Source: Paracoccaceae bacterium
GTDB lineage: Bacteria; Pseudomonadota; Alphaproteobacteria; Rhodobacterales; Rhodobacteraceae
Direction of reading: 5' to 3'
NCBI GenBank assembly: GCA_029244725.1
Contig: JAQWQJ010000133.1
Coordinates: 1-64,000 of the forward strand
Length of the DNA stretch: 64,000 bases
Shown here: piece by piece, positions 1 through 7,524 of the stretch
Layout: each line of letters begins with the position of its first letter
How positions within the stretch are numbered: position 1 is the stretch's first letter
Notes under the pieces: generated by a model
The model's database searches: none
What the model was told of the DNA's origin: nothing
What the model saw: the letters and a program-made list of their open reading frames with translations, nothing else
Made by a program: the position numbers and the translations under genes

Positions 1-104
1 TCGGTTCCGGGTCAATCTAACAAAGGCCGCAGGGCTGTGATACACCCCCGCTACGGGTGTTCCTGTGAAACGCTAAGACAAAATCTGGGCGGTCGAATTA
101 CAGC

Positions 105-815
105 TTACCGCTTCAATTGAAATCCGGAGTTAAATGCGACAGTCGCAGCGTGACGTGCCGCCAAAACCGCCGCTTCGGTATCGCGCGATTGTTCTACCCC
201 CAAAATGCGCCACGCGGAAAACGCCACCAGCGCCTGAACCACGGGATGCAAGGCGTCGACGCTGGCCATCACGTCTGCCAAATCGGTGGTCGCCGACATG
301 TCCAGCGGATCACTCTCTTCGCCCCGCTCCAGAAACGCCGCCACCCCTTCAGCAGGAAACGGCCCCGAGGTGAGCCGCCGCACCGCCCAACCGGACCGTG
401 CGAGCGCCTGCTCGGTGTCCTCGGTCGAGCCCACTCGAAGAGCCACCCAAAGCCCGAGCTTTTCCGCACTCAGCCGGTCGCCCGTCCACCACGACAGATC
501 GGTGACCTCGCGCAGGGCAATCCTCTGCCGCTGCCCCTGCCCTGCCTCGCGCAGACGCAAATCAAGCTCTCCGAAGATCTGGGTCAGCCGCGCCAGGTCA
601 GCGCTCAAGGCATTCTGCGCCGCGCGCCACTCGGTGACTTCAAAGAGCGACTGCCGGTTCGCCCGTGGCAAAGGCGCAAACCCCGGCGGCGCGTCCTCCT
701 CGTCCTCATCCGGTCCGGGCAGGAACCACAAGTCGTCTTCGTCGGGACCGGAGTCATCGTCATGACCGGTGTCCTCCGCGAGAGGATCATCCCAATCGCT
801 ATACTGCCCACTCAT
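105..815 (-). CDS. DUF1403-like family protein
   Basis: Predicted 236-residue cytoplasmic protein of unknown function. The first ~45 residues are very acidic (Asp/Glu/Gly/Pro-rich) and probably disordered. The rest is helical, and the C-terminal part around HPVVQALVAFSAWR and AAVLAARHAAT resembles, from memory, the conserved segment of DUF1403 proteins, which are common on alphaproteobacterial plasmids. It ends soon after that segment, so it may be a short family member. Its start codon overlaps the stop of the upstream WGR gene by 4 bases (ATGA), so the two are translationally coupled and probably act together. What they do is not known. The family call is moderate; that this is the coding strand is supported by the coupling and by the overlapping plus-strand frame having no recognisable content. 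Confidence 0.55.
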   Translation of the reverse strand: MSGQYSDWDDPLAEDTGHDDDSGPDEDDLWFLPGPDEDEEDAPPGFAPLPRANRQSLFEVTEWRAAQNALSADLARLTQIFGELDLRLREAGQGQRQRIALREVTDLSWWTGDRLSAEKLGLWVALRVGSTEDTEQALARSGWAVRRLTSGPFPAEGVAAFLERGEESDPLDMSATTDLADVMASVDALHPVVQALVAFSAWRILGVEQSRDTEAAVLAARHAATVAFNSGFQLKR

Positions 816-1066
816 GAGCTCACCTCAATATAGCCACGCCGGCTTTTTAATTTCACAAGGGAAGCGCGCTCGGTCTCTGCCGCGTCCCAGGTTTCAAAAA
901 GGCTGATCGTCTGCCGTCCCCAGGTGCCGATCCGGCCCCACTGCCGCAAAAGGCTGCAACCGCCAAACAAGGATGGCTGCAGATCGAGGCGGTAGAAACG
1001 AAAGCAATTCGCTTTCACGTCACGATGCTCAAGATGAACGGGCATGTCTTTTATCCGTTCGCTCAT
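812..1066 (-). CDS. WGR domain protein
   Basis: Small 84-residue protein consisting almost entirely of a WGR domain, a fold linked to nucleic-acid binding and found in PARP proteins and in short bacterial proteins. The signature is seen directly: an N-terminal strand with NCFRFYRLDLQPSLFGG, then RQWGRIGTWGR, then a C-terminal helix with EKR-type residues ending in RRGYIEV. It is the first gene of a two-gene unit with the DUF1403-like gene (4-base overlap). In rhizobia and roseobacters such WGR genes often sit on plasmids near recombinases, as here. Function inferred only as a probable nucleic-acid-binding accessory protein. Confidence 0.8.
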   Translation of the reverse strand: MSERIKDMPVHLEHRDVKANCFRFYRLDLQPSLFGGCSLLRQWGRIGTWGRQTISLFETWDAAETERASLVKLKSRRGYIEVSS

Positions 1067-1327
1067 GTGACCGCGCCCGGATGCCTGCCAAACGCCTGCG
1101 AAACAGCAGATGTGGGGCAGCTTTCCTCAAGGATCGCACATATAGAGGTTTCGGGGTCATATGGAGGTCCAAAGCATATAACGATACTACGCATAAAATC
1201 GCGTAATGTTCAATTATAACTATTTATGATCACAAGATGTCGGACTTGTGTCGGGTCACTATTAGTCCCGATAAGTTTCCCTTATCATGACCATTGAATT
1301 TGACTCAGGAAATGCGCAGAATACGGA

Positions 1328-1723
1328 TCAAAGTTCAGATAAAGGACGACTGTTCTTGGCCAACCATTCGGTAAATGCTTCCTCAGAGACCGCGTCACTG
1401 GCGAGACCTTCCATCATGCGAACGCCCTCCACCGGATCGGGGCGCATATGAAACCCATTGAGCCGCAGAAAGGTCAGCGCAACAACAAAGGCTGTCCGTT
1501 TGTTGCCATCGACAAAGCCGTGTGCTTTGGCCAAGCCAAAAGCGTAGGCCGCCGCGATTTCGTAAATGTCGCCCATATCGTAGGATGCACGGTTCTGCGC
1601 GCGTCCTGCCCCACTCTCAATAAGACCCAGATCCCGCAAACCAGGAGCCCCGCCGTGACGGGAAATCTGGCGGTCATGAATGGCCAGGATGACCTCGATC
1701 GGCACCCATTTGAACGTCGTCAC
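1328..1723 (-). CDS. doc: Doc-type (death-on-curing, Fic fold) toxin
   Basis: Predicted 131-residue toxin of the Doc family, the short Fic-fold toxins that phosphorylate elongation factor EF-Tu and stop translation. The Fic/Doc core is visible as HGFVDGNKRTA, with the family histidine, the Asp-Gly-Asn-Lys anion-binding loop and the arginine; the Lys in place of the second Gly is the Doc hallmark that marks kinases rather than AMP-transferases. The N-terminal region with PIEVILAIHDRQISRHGG and GLRDLGLIES is also typical. The gene overlaps the antitoxin upstream by 4 bases, a standard toxin-antitoxin layout. It probably acts as a plasmid stabilisation (post-segregational killing) module next to the recombinase and replicon. 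Confidence 0.9.
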   Translation of the reverse strand: MTTFKWVPIEVILAIHDRQISRHGGAPGLRDLGLIESGAGRAQNRASYDMGDIYEIAAAYAFGLAKAHGFVDGNKRTAFVVALTFLRLNGFHMRPDPVEGVRMMEGLASDAVSEEAFTEWLAKNSRPLSEL

Positions 1724-1944
1724 GAAAGCGCCTGCAGCAGATCGCGGTTCTCGTCCATGACCTCTTCAGCCGCCGCCAAGGCGTCCGCCACGCTGGGATC
1801 ATGCGGCAGGATCTTGAGAGACCCGTCATCGCCACGAACAACATACAGCGCATCTCCAGGCTTTGCGTCCAGCATGGCCAGCATTTCGGTGGTCAGAGTG
1901 ATTACCGCTGAATTTCCGACTTTTCGAATATGGGTTTCGATCAT
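1720..1944 (-). CDS. AbrB/MazE-type antitoxin paired with Doc
   Basis: Antitoxin of about 74 residues with an N-terminal SpoVT/AbrB swapped-hairpin DNA-binding domain (IRKVGNSAVITLTTEMLAMLDAKPGD) and a C-terminal helical tail rich in Ala/Glu that would wrap the toxin. The reading frame is open further upstream, but the start is placed at the Met of MIETHIRK because GAGG lies 8 bases before it and the fold begins there. It is coupled to doc. Classical Doc partners are Phd-fold antitoxins; an AbrB-fold partner is a known alternative combination. It probably represses its own promoter through the inverted repeat just upstream. Confidence 0.85.
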   Translation of the reverse strand: MIETHIRKVGNSAVITLTTEMLAMLDAKPGDALYVVRGDDGSLKILPHDPSVADALAAAEEVMDENRDLLQALS

Positions 1945-1961
1945 GGCATGCCTCGCTAGGT

Positions 1962-1975
1962 TATACATCGGTATA
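1962..1975 (-). promoter_or_regulatory. Putative antitoxin operator
   Basis: A perfect 5-4-5 inverted repeat (TATAC, 4-base gap, GTATA) lies 18 bases upstream of the antitoxin start, in the place expected for the promoter -10 region. AbrB-fold antitoxins repress their own operons at such sites. Function is inferred from position only. Confidence 0.45.
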
Positions 1976-2010
1976 TACGCTTCCATCCCTCAAGTTGCAA
2001 GGCCGGCAGT

Positions 2011-3072
2011 ATGACACCAAAGTCTTTATCCCTCACCCCAGCCAAGCCCCCTGCACTTTCGGAAGCCGACCAAGAGGCTCTTACAGACCTCTATGTGCGC
2101 GGGACACCGAAAAACACTCTGAGGGCTTATGAGCGCGATCTATTGTATATCACTGCATGGAAGTCGGCTCGGTCTCAAGCGGATCTCTCATGGCCCGAAG
2201 CCGAAGAAGTGGCGCTCGCCTTCATTCTCGACCACAGCCGCGATCTGAAAAATGATGATGAAGATGCAGTGAGCAGATTGGCAGCTCAGGCTCTCATCGA
2301 CAAAGGCCTACGTAAGACCCTCGCCTGCCCCGCCCCGTCAACACTCGATCGCCGTATTGCCAGCTGGCAAGCGTTTCACCGGATGAAGAACCTCGAGAGT
2401 CCGTTTGATGCCCCTGCCCTACGCCAAGCAAGGTCAAAATCCCGTAAAGCCACCGCGCGGAAGTCGGCGAAAAAATCACAGAACCCAATCACGCGCGAGG
2501 TTCTCGAGGACCTTTTGAACGCATGTGACCATTCACTTCGTGGAGTCCGCGATCGCGCAATTCTGATGCTTGGCTGGGCCTCAGGTGGGCGGCGTCGTTC
2601 CGAGATTACCGACCTGAGGCTCGAAGACGTGGACCTCAAAGACTATGCCGACAAGCAGCTGATCTGGTTACACATGGTCGAAAGTAAAACGACCACCAAG
2701 GGCGAAACCCCTGCTCTTGTTCTCAAAGGTCGCGCTGCAAAAGCGCTTAAGCTCTGGATCGATCTGAGTGAGATTTCCGACGGTCCTCTGTTCCAGCCGG
2801 TGTCAAAAGCGGATCGGGTGTTGGCGCGGAAACTATCGCCTGACGGGATCTATCAGATCCTGAAGAACCGTCTGGAGCGCGCGGGATATCCGGAAGGTTT
2901 CGCCTCACCCCATGGTCTCCGTTCCGGCTTCCTCACCCAAGCCGCTCTGGACGGAGCTCCGATTCAAGCGGCCATGAGATTGTCTCTGCATCGCTCAATG
3001 GCGCAGGCACAGCGCTATTATGATGACGTGGATATTGCAGAGAACCCGGCGACAGATTTGCTGGAAAAGTAG
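2011..3072 (+). CDS. Tyrosine recombinase/integrase
   Basis: Predicted 353-residue site-specific recombinase. An N-terminal SAM-like core-binding domain (about residues 20-130; the segment KNTLRAYERDLLYITAW is typical) is followed by a Lys/Arg/Ser-rich linker (140-157) and the catalytic domain (160-350). Catalytic residues visible are Arg in GGRRRSEIT (about 194-196), the H301-GL-R304 box, His327 in LHRS, and the probable nucleophile Tyr336 in QRYYDD. It is divergent from the toxin-antitoxin pair and convergent with repC across the parS region. On repABC plasmids such enzymes usually resolve plasmid multimers, though integration of an element is possible. No attachment site was identified. 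Confidence 0.88.
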   Translation: MTPKSLSLTPAKPPALSEADQEALTDLYVRGTPKNTLRAYERDLLYITAWKSARSQADLSWPEAEEVALAFILDHSRDLKNDDEDAVSRLAAQALIDKGLRKTLACPAPSTLDRRIASWQAFHRMKNLESPFDAPALRQARSKSRKATARKSAKKSQNPITREVLEDLLNACDHSLRGVRDRAILMLGWASGGRRRSEITDLRLEDVDLKDYADKQLIWLHMVESKTTTKGETPALVLKGRAAKALKLWIDLSEISDGPLFQPVSKADRVLARKLSPDGIYQILKNRLERAGYPEGFASPHGLRSGFLTQAALDGAPIQAAMRLSLHRSMAQAQRYYDDVDIAENPATDLLEK

Positions 3073-3124
3073 TTTCCCAAGTCGATCCAATCGAAATCCT
3101 CCTGCGAACATGTCCGTTGAGCGA

Positions 3125-3140
3125 GTTGACAGCTGTCAAC
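3125..3140. promoter_or_regulatory. parS: parS-type centromere site 1
   Basis: A perfect 16-base palindrome, GTTGACAGCTGTCAAC, matching the repABC centromere consensus GTTNNNNGCNNNNAAC bound by RepB. An identical copy lies 70 bases further on, and both sit just downstream of repC, a normal position for parS in this plasmid family. Confidence 0.85.
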
Positions 3141-3194
3141 TTTTTGGTGCCACATGGAATATGGACAGCCTGTAACGGCCAAATCGCCATCAGA

Positions 3195-3210
3195 GTTGAC
3201 AGCTGTCAAC
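3195..3210. promoter_or_regulatory. parS: parS-type centromere site 2
   Basis: Second identical copy of the 16-base palindrome, in the same orientation-free form and with matching flanks (GA before, TT after), 11 bases from the repC stop codon. Two phased copies about 7 helical turns apart would allow RepB to nucleate a partition complex. Confidence 0.85.
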
Positions 3211-3220
3211 TTCCGATCAC

Positions 3221-4426
3221 TCACGCTGCATCCCTCGAAGAGTTTAACAAAGCCATAACCATCGGCCCGGTCGAGAAACCCGAATCCTCTGCCTTTCGTG
3301 TTAACGCGCGGAGATATCCTCCCGGACTCGTAATCTCGGAAACACGCTGCAAGATACAGGCAAGCGTTGTCGCTGCGTTTTCGGGACCCATGACTTTGCA
3401 GGCCTGAAGCCAGGCGTCGGGGCTAATGCCCATCATCCCACGTGTGAAATGCGCTGCTTCGACCAATTGAGACCACGTTCGAATATTACCGTCAGCATAG
3501 GGCAATATATCAGGCGCCGCCTTTAGGACCAACGCAAGTGGCATGTTTGGCTCTTTTGATTCCAGCGCTTCCTGAGGTGCCTCCGTTGAGCTTTGTTCAC
3601 CGCGGGCTTCGCCTTTTCCAATTTCATTGGATAGTTCAATATCAAGAGAGTCTGATTTTGAATTCTGATGGTGACGCTCATTTTCGAGGTCATTGGCGCT
3701 CATATCGTCTGTTTCATCAGATATCAGCACCTTAATCTCAGACAAGATATCCGCAAGATCTGCGCGGAGCACCTCGCGTTCTTCAAAGCTGAGAACACGG
3801 CGGTGGCGTTTATGGGCGTCTGTTAGCAGGGTCCAGAGCTGGGTCCAGCTATATTGGGGCAGGGTGCTCTCACCGTACTCGAGTAGCTTGAATGCATCGC
3901 GTTTCAGCAGGGTGCAGTCCTCTCGGAGGCGCTTCATCCGCTGAGCGGCCTCTCTGGAAGCGTGTGCGGCACTTACGATCTCTTGTCCGCGTACCAATAG
4001 AGGGCGCAGATCAAAGCCGAACGCCCGATCTATAGTGCCGTCCATGTCCCGAGTGGCGTAGCGCTTGCCGTTCGGGCTATCGTGACGAAGGATTAGACCA
4101 GCTTCGACTAAAGCGGCCAGATGACGGCGAAGTGTACTTTCAGCCATTCCATGCGCACGCTCTGAAAGGGACCGGTTCGAGGGAAAAACCACTAGAAGAT
4201 CATTATCGCTCAGCGCGTCGCCTTTAAGAAAGCTTAAGAGCGCGTTGAGTACGCTTAAATCACGGTCCGAAACTTCAAACGCTGCTTTGCCGGCGACGAG
4301 TTCGCGAAAGAGTTCCCACTTGTTGATATGTGGAATGCTGACCGCGTCTTTCGCGCGGGCGGCGTGTTCGACCAGGCCAGCCGTCACCGGCCGCTGACCG
4401 AAAGGGGTCATCGTTAAAATGTCCAT
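3221..4426 (-). CDS. repC: RepC replication initiator
   Basis: Predicted 401-residue replication initiator of repABC plasmids. The N-terminal half carries the RepC winged-helix region: TPFGQRPVT near the start, KWELFRELVAGKAAF, LSVLNALLSFL, VVFPSNRSLSERAHGMAESTLRRHLAALVEAGL (a helix-turn-helix), and the C-terminal half holds the conserved domain with MGISPDAWLQACKVMGPENAATTLACILQR and PGGYLRALTRKAE. A low-complexity acidic linker joins them (about 235-300). In this family the origin lies inside repC. Last gene of repA-repB-repC; its level is normally limited by the antisense RNA upstream. An alternative start is the Met of MTPFGQRP, five codons in. Confidence 0.95.
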   Translation of the reverse strand: MDILTMTPFGQRPVTAGLVEHAARAKDAVSIPHINKWELFRELVAGKAAFEVSDRDLSVLNALLSFLKGDALSDNDLLVVFPSNRSLSERAHGMAESTLRRHLAALVEAGLILRHDSPNGKRYATRDMDGTIDRAFGFDLRPLLVRGQEIVSAAHASREAAQRMKRLREDCTLLKRDAFKLLEYGESTLPQYSWTQLWTLLTDAHKRHRRVLSFEEREVLRADLADILSEIKVLISDETDDMSANDLENERHHQNSKSDSLDIELSNEIGKGEARGEQSSTEAPQEALESKEPNMPLALVLKAAPDILPYADGNIRTWSQLVEAAHFTRGMMGISPDAWLQACKVMGPENAATTLACILQRVSEITSPGGYLRALTRKAEDSGFSTGPMVMALLNSSRDAA

Positions 4427-4473
4427 AAATATTCACGAGACAAAACTTTTTCGTCCGCCCAAGAGCGTCAGAG

Positions 4474-4489
4474 GTTGACAGTGGTCAAC
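4474..4489. promoter_or_regulatory. parS-like variant overlapping ctRNA promoter
   Basis: GTTGACAGTGGTCAAC differs from the two perfect palindromes by two bases and keeps the outer GTTGAC...GTCAAC arms. Its bases 4475-4480 (TTGACA) also form an ideal -35 box with a -10-like TTAGAT at 4498-4503 (17-base spacer) reading toward the antisense RNA terminator. RepB binding here could tune the ctRNA; this is inference. Confidence 0.5.
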
Positions 4490-4509
4490 AGGAAACCTTA
4501 GATTCGGAG

Positions 4510-4566
4510 TTGCTACACATCGAATAAGGCCTCTCGGAAGTTACTTTCGGGGGGCTTTTTCTTTTA
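4510..4566 (+). ncRNA. Probable repABC antisense ctRNA with intrinsic terminator
   Basis: In repABC plasmids a short countertranscript lies in the repB-repC gap, opposite in direction to the operon, and limits RepC synthesis. Here the plus strand has a promoter (-35 TTGACA at 4475, -10 TTAGAT at 4498) and, about 57 bases after the expected start, a strong intrinsic terminator: a stem from 4528 to 4557 with an 11-pair core (three G-U pairs), loop TTA, then a T-rich run at 4556-4565. Size and position match the family's ctRNA. Exact 5' end is estimated. Confidence 0.7.
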
Positions 4567-4619
4567 GTTCTGTCTGGGTCGTGCCTCCTGTTTGTTACTG
4601 CTCATGCGGCCCAAAGAGC

Positions 4620-5609
4620 CTATTCGCCGCCTTCTTTGAATCGACGGTGAATCTCGGTGATGTTCTGAACCAACCAACGATCAAAGCCGTCTTCGGCTTT
4701 GGGCAGGGTCAAAACGGTTTTCTTCGGTCGCTCATCGACGGTGGCGATTTGCGTGCCATCCTCATCCTTAAGAACCAGACGGGCAGGGGTGTCGGCCGCG
4801 GTCCTGGTCTTTGCCGCTTCGGCCGATCGGCGATCTGAGATCGTGAGCGCTTTGACCAGCGCCTCAAAGCGGGCATCAGAATTTTGGCCGTTGGACAGCG
4901 CGATGGCTTCGCCAGTCGTCCATTCTCTTTCTTCCATCAGCTCTGCCAGACGCAGCCAGCGATCGCGACCTACGTTGGGTGCGGCCCCGATTGCGTATAT
5001 CACCTGCTCATCCAGCCGCTCGACAACCGAAAGCATGCGCGAAATCACAGTCTTATCGACGTGAAGCGAGTCACAAATAATCTTACGATCGTAGCCCATG
5101 TCGCTCATCTGCTTTGCGAAGCTTGCCTTTTCGATGAAGCTGAGACCCTTGCGCGCCGAGTTCTCTTGGCCCTGAGCGACAATCATATCGCGATCATCCA
5201 ACGTGCGAACCAACGTTTTCACAGGCATTTTCAGATCGCGCATCGCCCTGACCCGGCGTCGGCCATAGACGACTTGATATTTACCGTCTTCTTCAGGATG
5301 CGGACGAACCAAGACAGGCACCTGTTGCCCATAGTCACGAATTGAAGCGACCAGTGCTTCGTGATCGGCATCTTCGTCGTCCAAGCGATCGGTCAAACCG
5401 CCATCTTTGATGTCAAACGGGTCAATATCTTCAAGCGCACGCGCCTGTAGCTGGGCAATACTTTGGCTGACGGCACCAATGGCACCACCCGAGTAGCGAG
5501 GTTTGGCCGTGTCGACACGCTGATCCGCAGTAGACGGGGCAGGGGGTTCGGCCATGTTTTTGGAGGCTTCTTCCATTAAACCTTTCAGCAGGTTTTTACG
5601 CGCCATCAC
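4620..5609 (-). CDS. repB: RepB partition protein (ParB family)
   Basis: Predicted 329-residue centromere-binding protein that loads on parS and works with RepA to segregate the plasmid. Visible order: short basic N-terminus (MARKNLLKGLMEE) that contacts the ATPase; the ParB N-terminal nuclease-like/CTP-binding domain with LVASIRDYGQQVPVLVRPHPEEDGKYQVVYGRRRVRAMRDL, including the GRRR box; then the helix-turn-helix KASFAKQMSDMGYDRKIICDSLHVDKTVISRMLSVVERL; and a C-terminal dimerisation region. Located 102 bases after repA in one operon; its targets are most likely the palindromes at 3125 and 3195. Confidence 0.96.
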   Translation of the reverse strand: MMARKNLLKGLMEEASKNMAEPPAPSTADQRVDTAKPRYSGGAIGAVSQSIAQLQARALEDIDPFDIKDGGLTDRLDDEDADHEALVASIRDYGQQVPVLVRPHPEEDGKYQVVYGRRRVRAMRDLKMPVKTLVRTLDDRDMIVAQGQENSARKGLSFIEKASFAKQMSDMGYDRKIICDSLHVDKTVISRMLSVVERLDEQVIYAIGAAPNVGRDRWLRLAELMEEREWTTGEAIALSNGQNSDARFEALVKALTISDRRSAEAAKTRTAADTPARLVLKDEDGTQIATVDERPKKTVLTLPKAEDGFDRWLVQNITEIHRRFKEGGE

Positions 5610-5711
5610 AAACCTCCGCTAAGGTATTGATATTGCTTAGAAATAGCGTGTTCACTGTTTTATTGTTTATTTTCAATGGGTTATCGAATGCTGTGGGGCA
5701 GGGGATGTGTT

Positions 5712-6914
5712 TCATGTTTCACGCCCCCATGCTTGTTGGATTAGATCTTCGATCTCTTCGTTAACCGAATTGAGGCTTTCCATCGCGCGCTCATATGTGG
5801 TGCGGGTAAACTGGCTTTTCTCAACCTCATAAAGCGTTTGCTTTGTGATCCCGGCATCGGAAATCGCGGTGGATTTCAGCACGGGGTGGTTCAATACATG
5901 ATCCCCAAACATCGAGCGCATAAAACTGACCATTTGGTTCTGGGGCCCATCACCCGGTTCGTAACGCGTCACCACGTAACGCAGCCAGTCATAGCTCATG
6001 TCTCCGCCGGCATCGGCGACAACGCCCAACAAGTTCGATGTCATAAGCAGGAACTGACACATCGACATCACGTCGAGCATTTGGGGGTGGACGGTAACCA
6101 GCACCGCTGTCGCGGCTGACAGTGCCGACATGGTGAGGAATCCGAGCTGTGGCGGACAATCCATTACAACCACGTCATATTCCCCTTCGACCTGAGCAAG
6201 TGCTTGGCCGACTCTGGTGAAGAAGAGGTTACTACCTCCTTGCGCCAGCGCGCGCGGGGTGTCGTGCTCGAATTCCATCAGATCGAGATTGCCCGGGACG
6301 ACGTCAAGATTGGTGAAATAGGTCTTCTGAATCACATCCTTAATAGGGCAGGGGTCGTCATAGCGGATCGCATCATAGATCGTGCCGCCGTCGAGCAAAT
6401 CGAACTCGGGCTGATAGCCGTGGAGCGCTGAAAAGCTGGCCTGTGGATCAAGATCGAGAGCCAGAACTTTGTAGCCGTCCAGTGCCAGTTTCTGCGCCAG
6501 ATGCGCCGAGGTCGTGGTCTTGCCCGATCCGCCCTTAAAGTTAATGACAGTGATGACCTGAAGGTGATCGCCCTCTTGGCGCCCCGGTAAATAGGTGCCC
6601 CTAACCTTGGCGCCCTGTTCTAACATATCCCGCAGGGCCTGAATGTCGTTCGTCGAGTAATAGCGTCGCCCGTTGCCGCGAATTTCGGGTTGAGGGCCCT
6701 TACCTTCGAGGTGAAGTTTACGCAGATAGGCGTCTTTAACGCCAAGCAACTGAGCAGCCTCACCGCTGGTGAATTTGCGCAATTCCTTGCGGGCATCGGG
6801 CGGAAACAATTGCGCACGATGGTTTTGCAGCGTCTCTGACAGACGTTGTGCGTGATCCCCGACCAGAAGGTCGATGCGAGTGTTGCCTTGGGCCATCTTT
6901 GCCTCGATTGACAT
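5712..6914 (-). CDS. repA: RepA partition ATPase (ParA family)
   Basis: Predicted 400-residue Walker-type ATPase that positions plasmid copies and represses the repABC promoter. An N-terminal MerR-like helix-turn-helix (KFTSGEAAQLLGVKDAYLRKLHLEGKGP...GNGRRYYSTNDI, about residues 45-95) precedes the ATPase domain with deviant Walker A KGGSGKTTTSAHLA (about 129-142), Walker A' LDLDPQASFS and Walker B VVVMDCPPQLGFLT. First gene of repABC; the 257 bases upstream (6915-7171) should hold the operon promoter and RepA operator. A TTGATC box about 70 bases upstream of the start is a possible -35, but I see no convincing operator. Confidence 0.96.
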   Translation of the reverse strand: MSIEAKMAQGNTRIDLLVGDHAQRLSETLQNHRAQLFPPDARKELRKFTSGEAAQLLGVKDAYLRKLHLEGKGPQPEIRGNGRRYYSTNDIQALRDMLEQGAKVRGTYLPGRQEGDHLQVITVINFKGGSGKTTTSAHLAQKLALDGYKVLALDLDPQASFSALHGYQPEFDLLDGGTIYDAIRYDDPCPIKDVIQKTYFTNLDVVPGNLDLMEFEHDTPRALAQGGSNLFFTRVGQALAQVEGEYDVVVMDCPPQLGFLTMSALSAATAVLVTVHPQMLDVMSMCQFLLMTSNLLGVVADAGGDMSYDWLRYVVTRYEPGDGPQNQMVSFMRSMFGDHVLNHPVLKSTAISDAGITKQTLYEVEKSQFTRTTYERAMESLNSVNEEIEDLIQQAWGRET

Positions 6915-7171
6915 CCGTTAGTTACGGTTTATGTCGTTATGAACTGCCTTTAGCGTAATTAAATGCATCGCTTTAGTGAGTCGATCAAGGAGAATCGTAT
7001 CGGGCACCAGATATTGTATGGATCGCTGATCAGAAGGAAAGATGTTGGAGCCCAAAAAGCGGCGTCAGATAATCAGAAATACTAGCAACTTCCAGCATTT
7101 CGAGATGATCAGAACACAACCAAATTCCATACTCACGATGATGTTTTATCTAGCTACATCCAATTATTCTT

Positions 7172-7513
7172 TCAGAAGACAAAGGAATGCACCGGAAACA
7201 CAGGCACCGCCATGAACACCACCCGACCGATTTGATTATCAAACATCGTGACCTGACCGATCACAATCGACACATCCCGTGATGGTGCTTTGATCTTTGC
7301 CATAAGAGGTCGTGTGCCGGCGACAACGGGCACATCAAATTCCAGCAAAACATCATCCGCGGAAATCGGCACGGCAACCAGATTCATTTCGATCACACCG
7401 TTCTCGAACATGATGAGTTCGCCGATTTCCTGTCGCAAGGACATGGCTTCGTTTTGCAGGACCACAGTGCCTGCAACTATGCCGCTACCGGCGCAACTTG
7501 TATTATCTAGCAT
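7172..7513 (-). CDS. Small protein of unknown function
   Basis: A 113-residue open frame with an ATG start at 7513 preceded by GGGGA at a good distance. The sequence is rich in Val/Ile/Asp with alternating hydrophobic pattern (for example VAVPISADDVLLEFDVPVVAG and VSIVIGQVTMFDNQIGRVVFMAVPVF), suggesting an all-beta fold; no family recognised. It starts almost back to back with the plus-strand membrane-protein gene, whose first ATG (7525) lies 12 bases away, so the two could share a regulatory region. The ribosome site and the protein-like composition favour a real gene, but there is no homology support. Confidence 0.5.
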   Translation of the reverse strand: MLDNTSCAGSGIVAGTVVLQNEAMSLRQEIGELIMFENGVIEMNLVAVPISADDVLLEFDVPVVAGTRPLMAKIKAPSRDVSIVIGQVTMFDNQIGRVVFMAVPVFPVHSFVF

Positions 7514-7524
7514 AACATTCCCCA

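Noticed and set aside
117-833. A 238-codon plus-strand open frame opposite the DUF1403-like gene
   Set aside because: Arg/Pro/Gln-rich shadow translation; the minus-strand gene is coupled to the WGR gene and has family resemblance.
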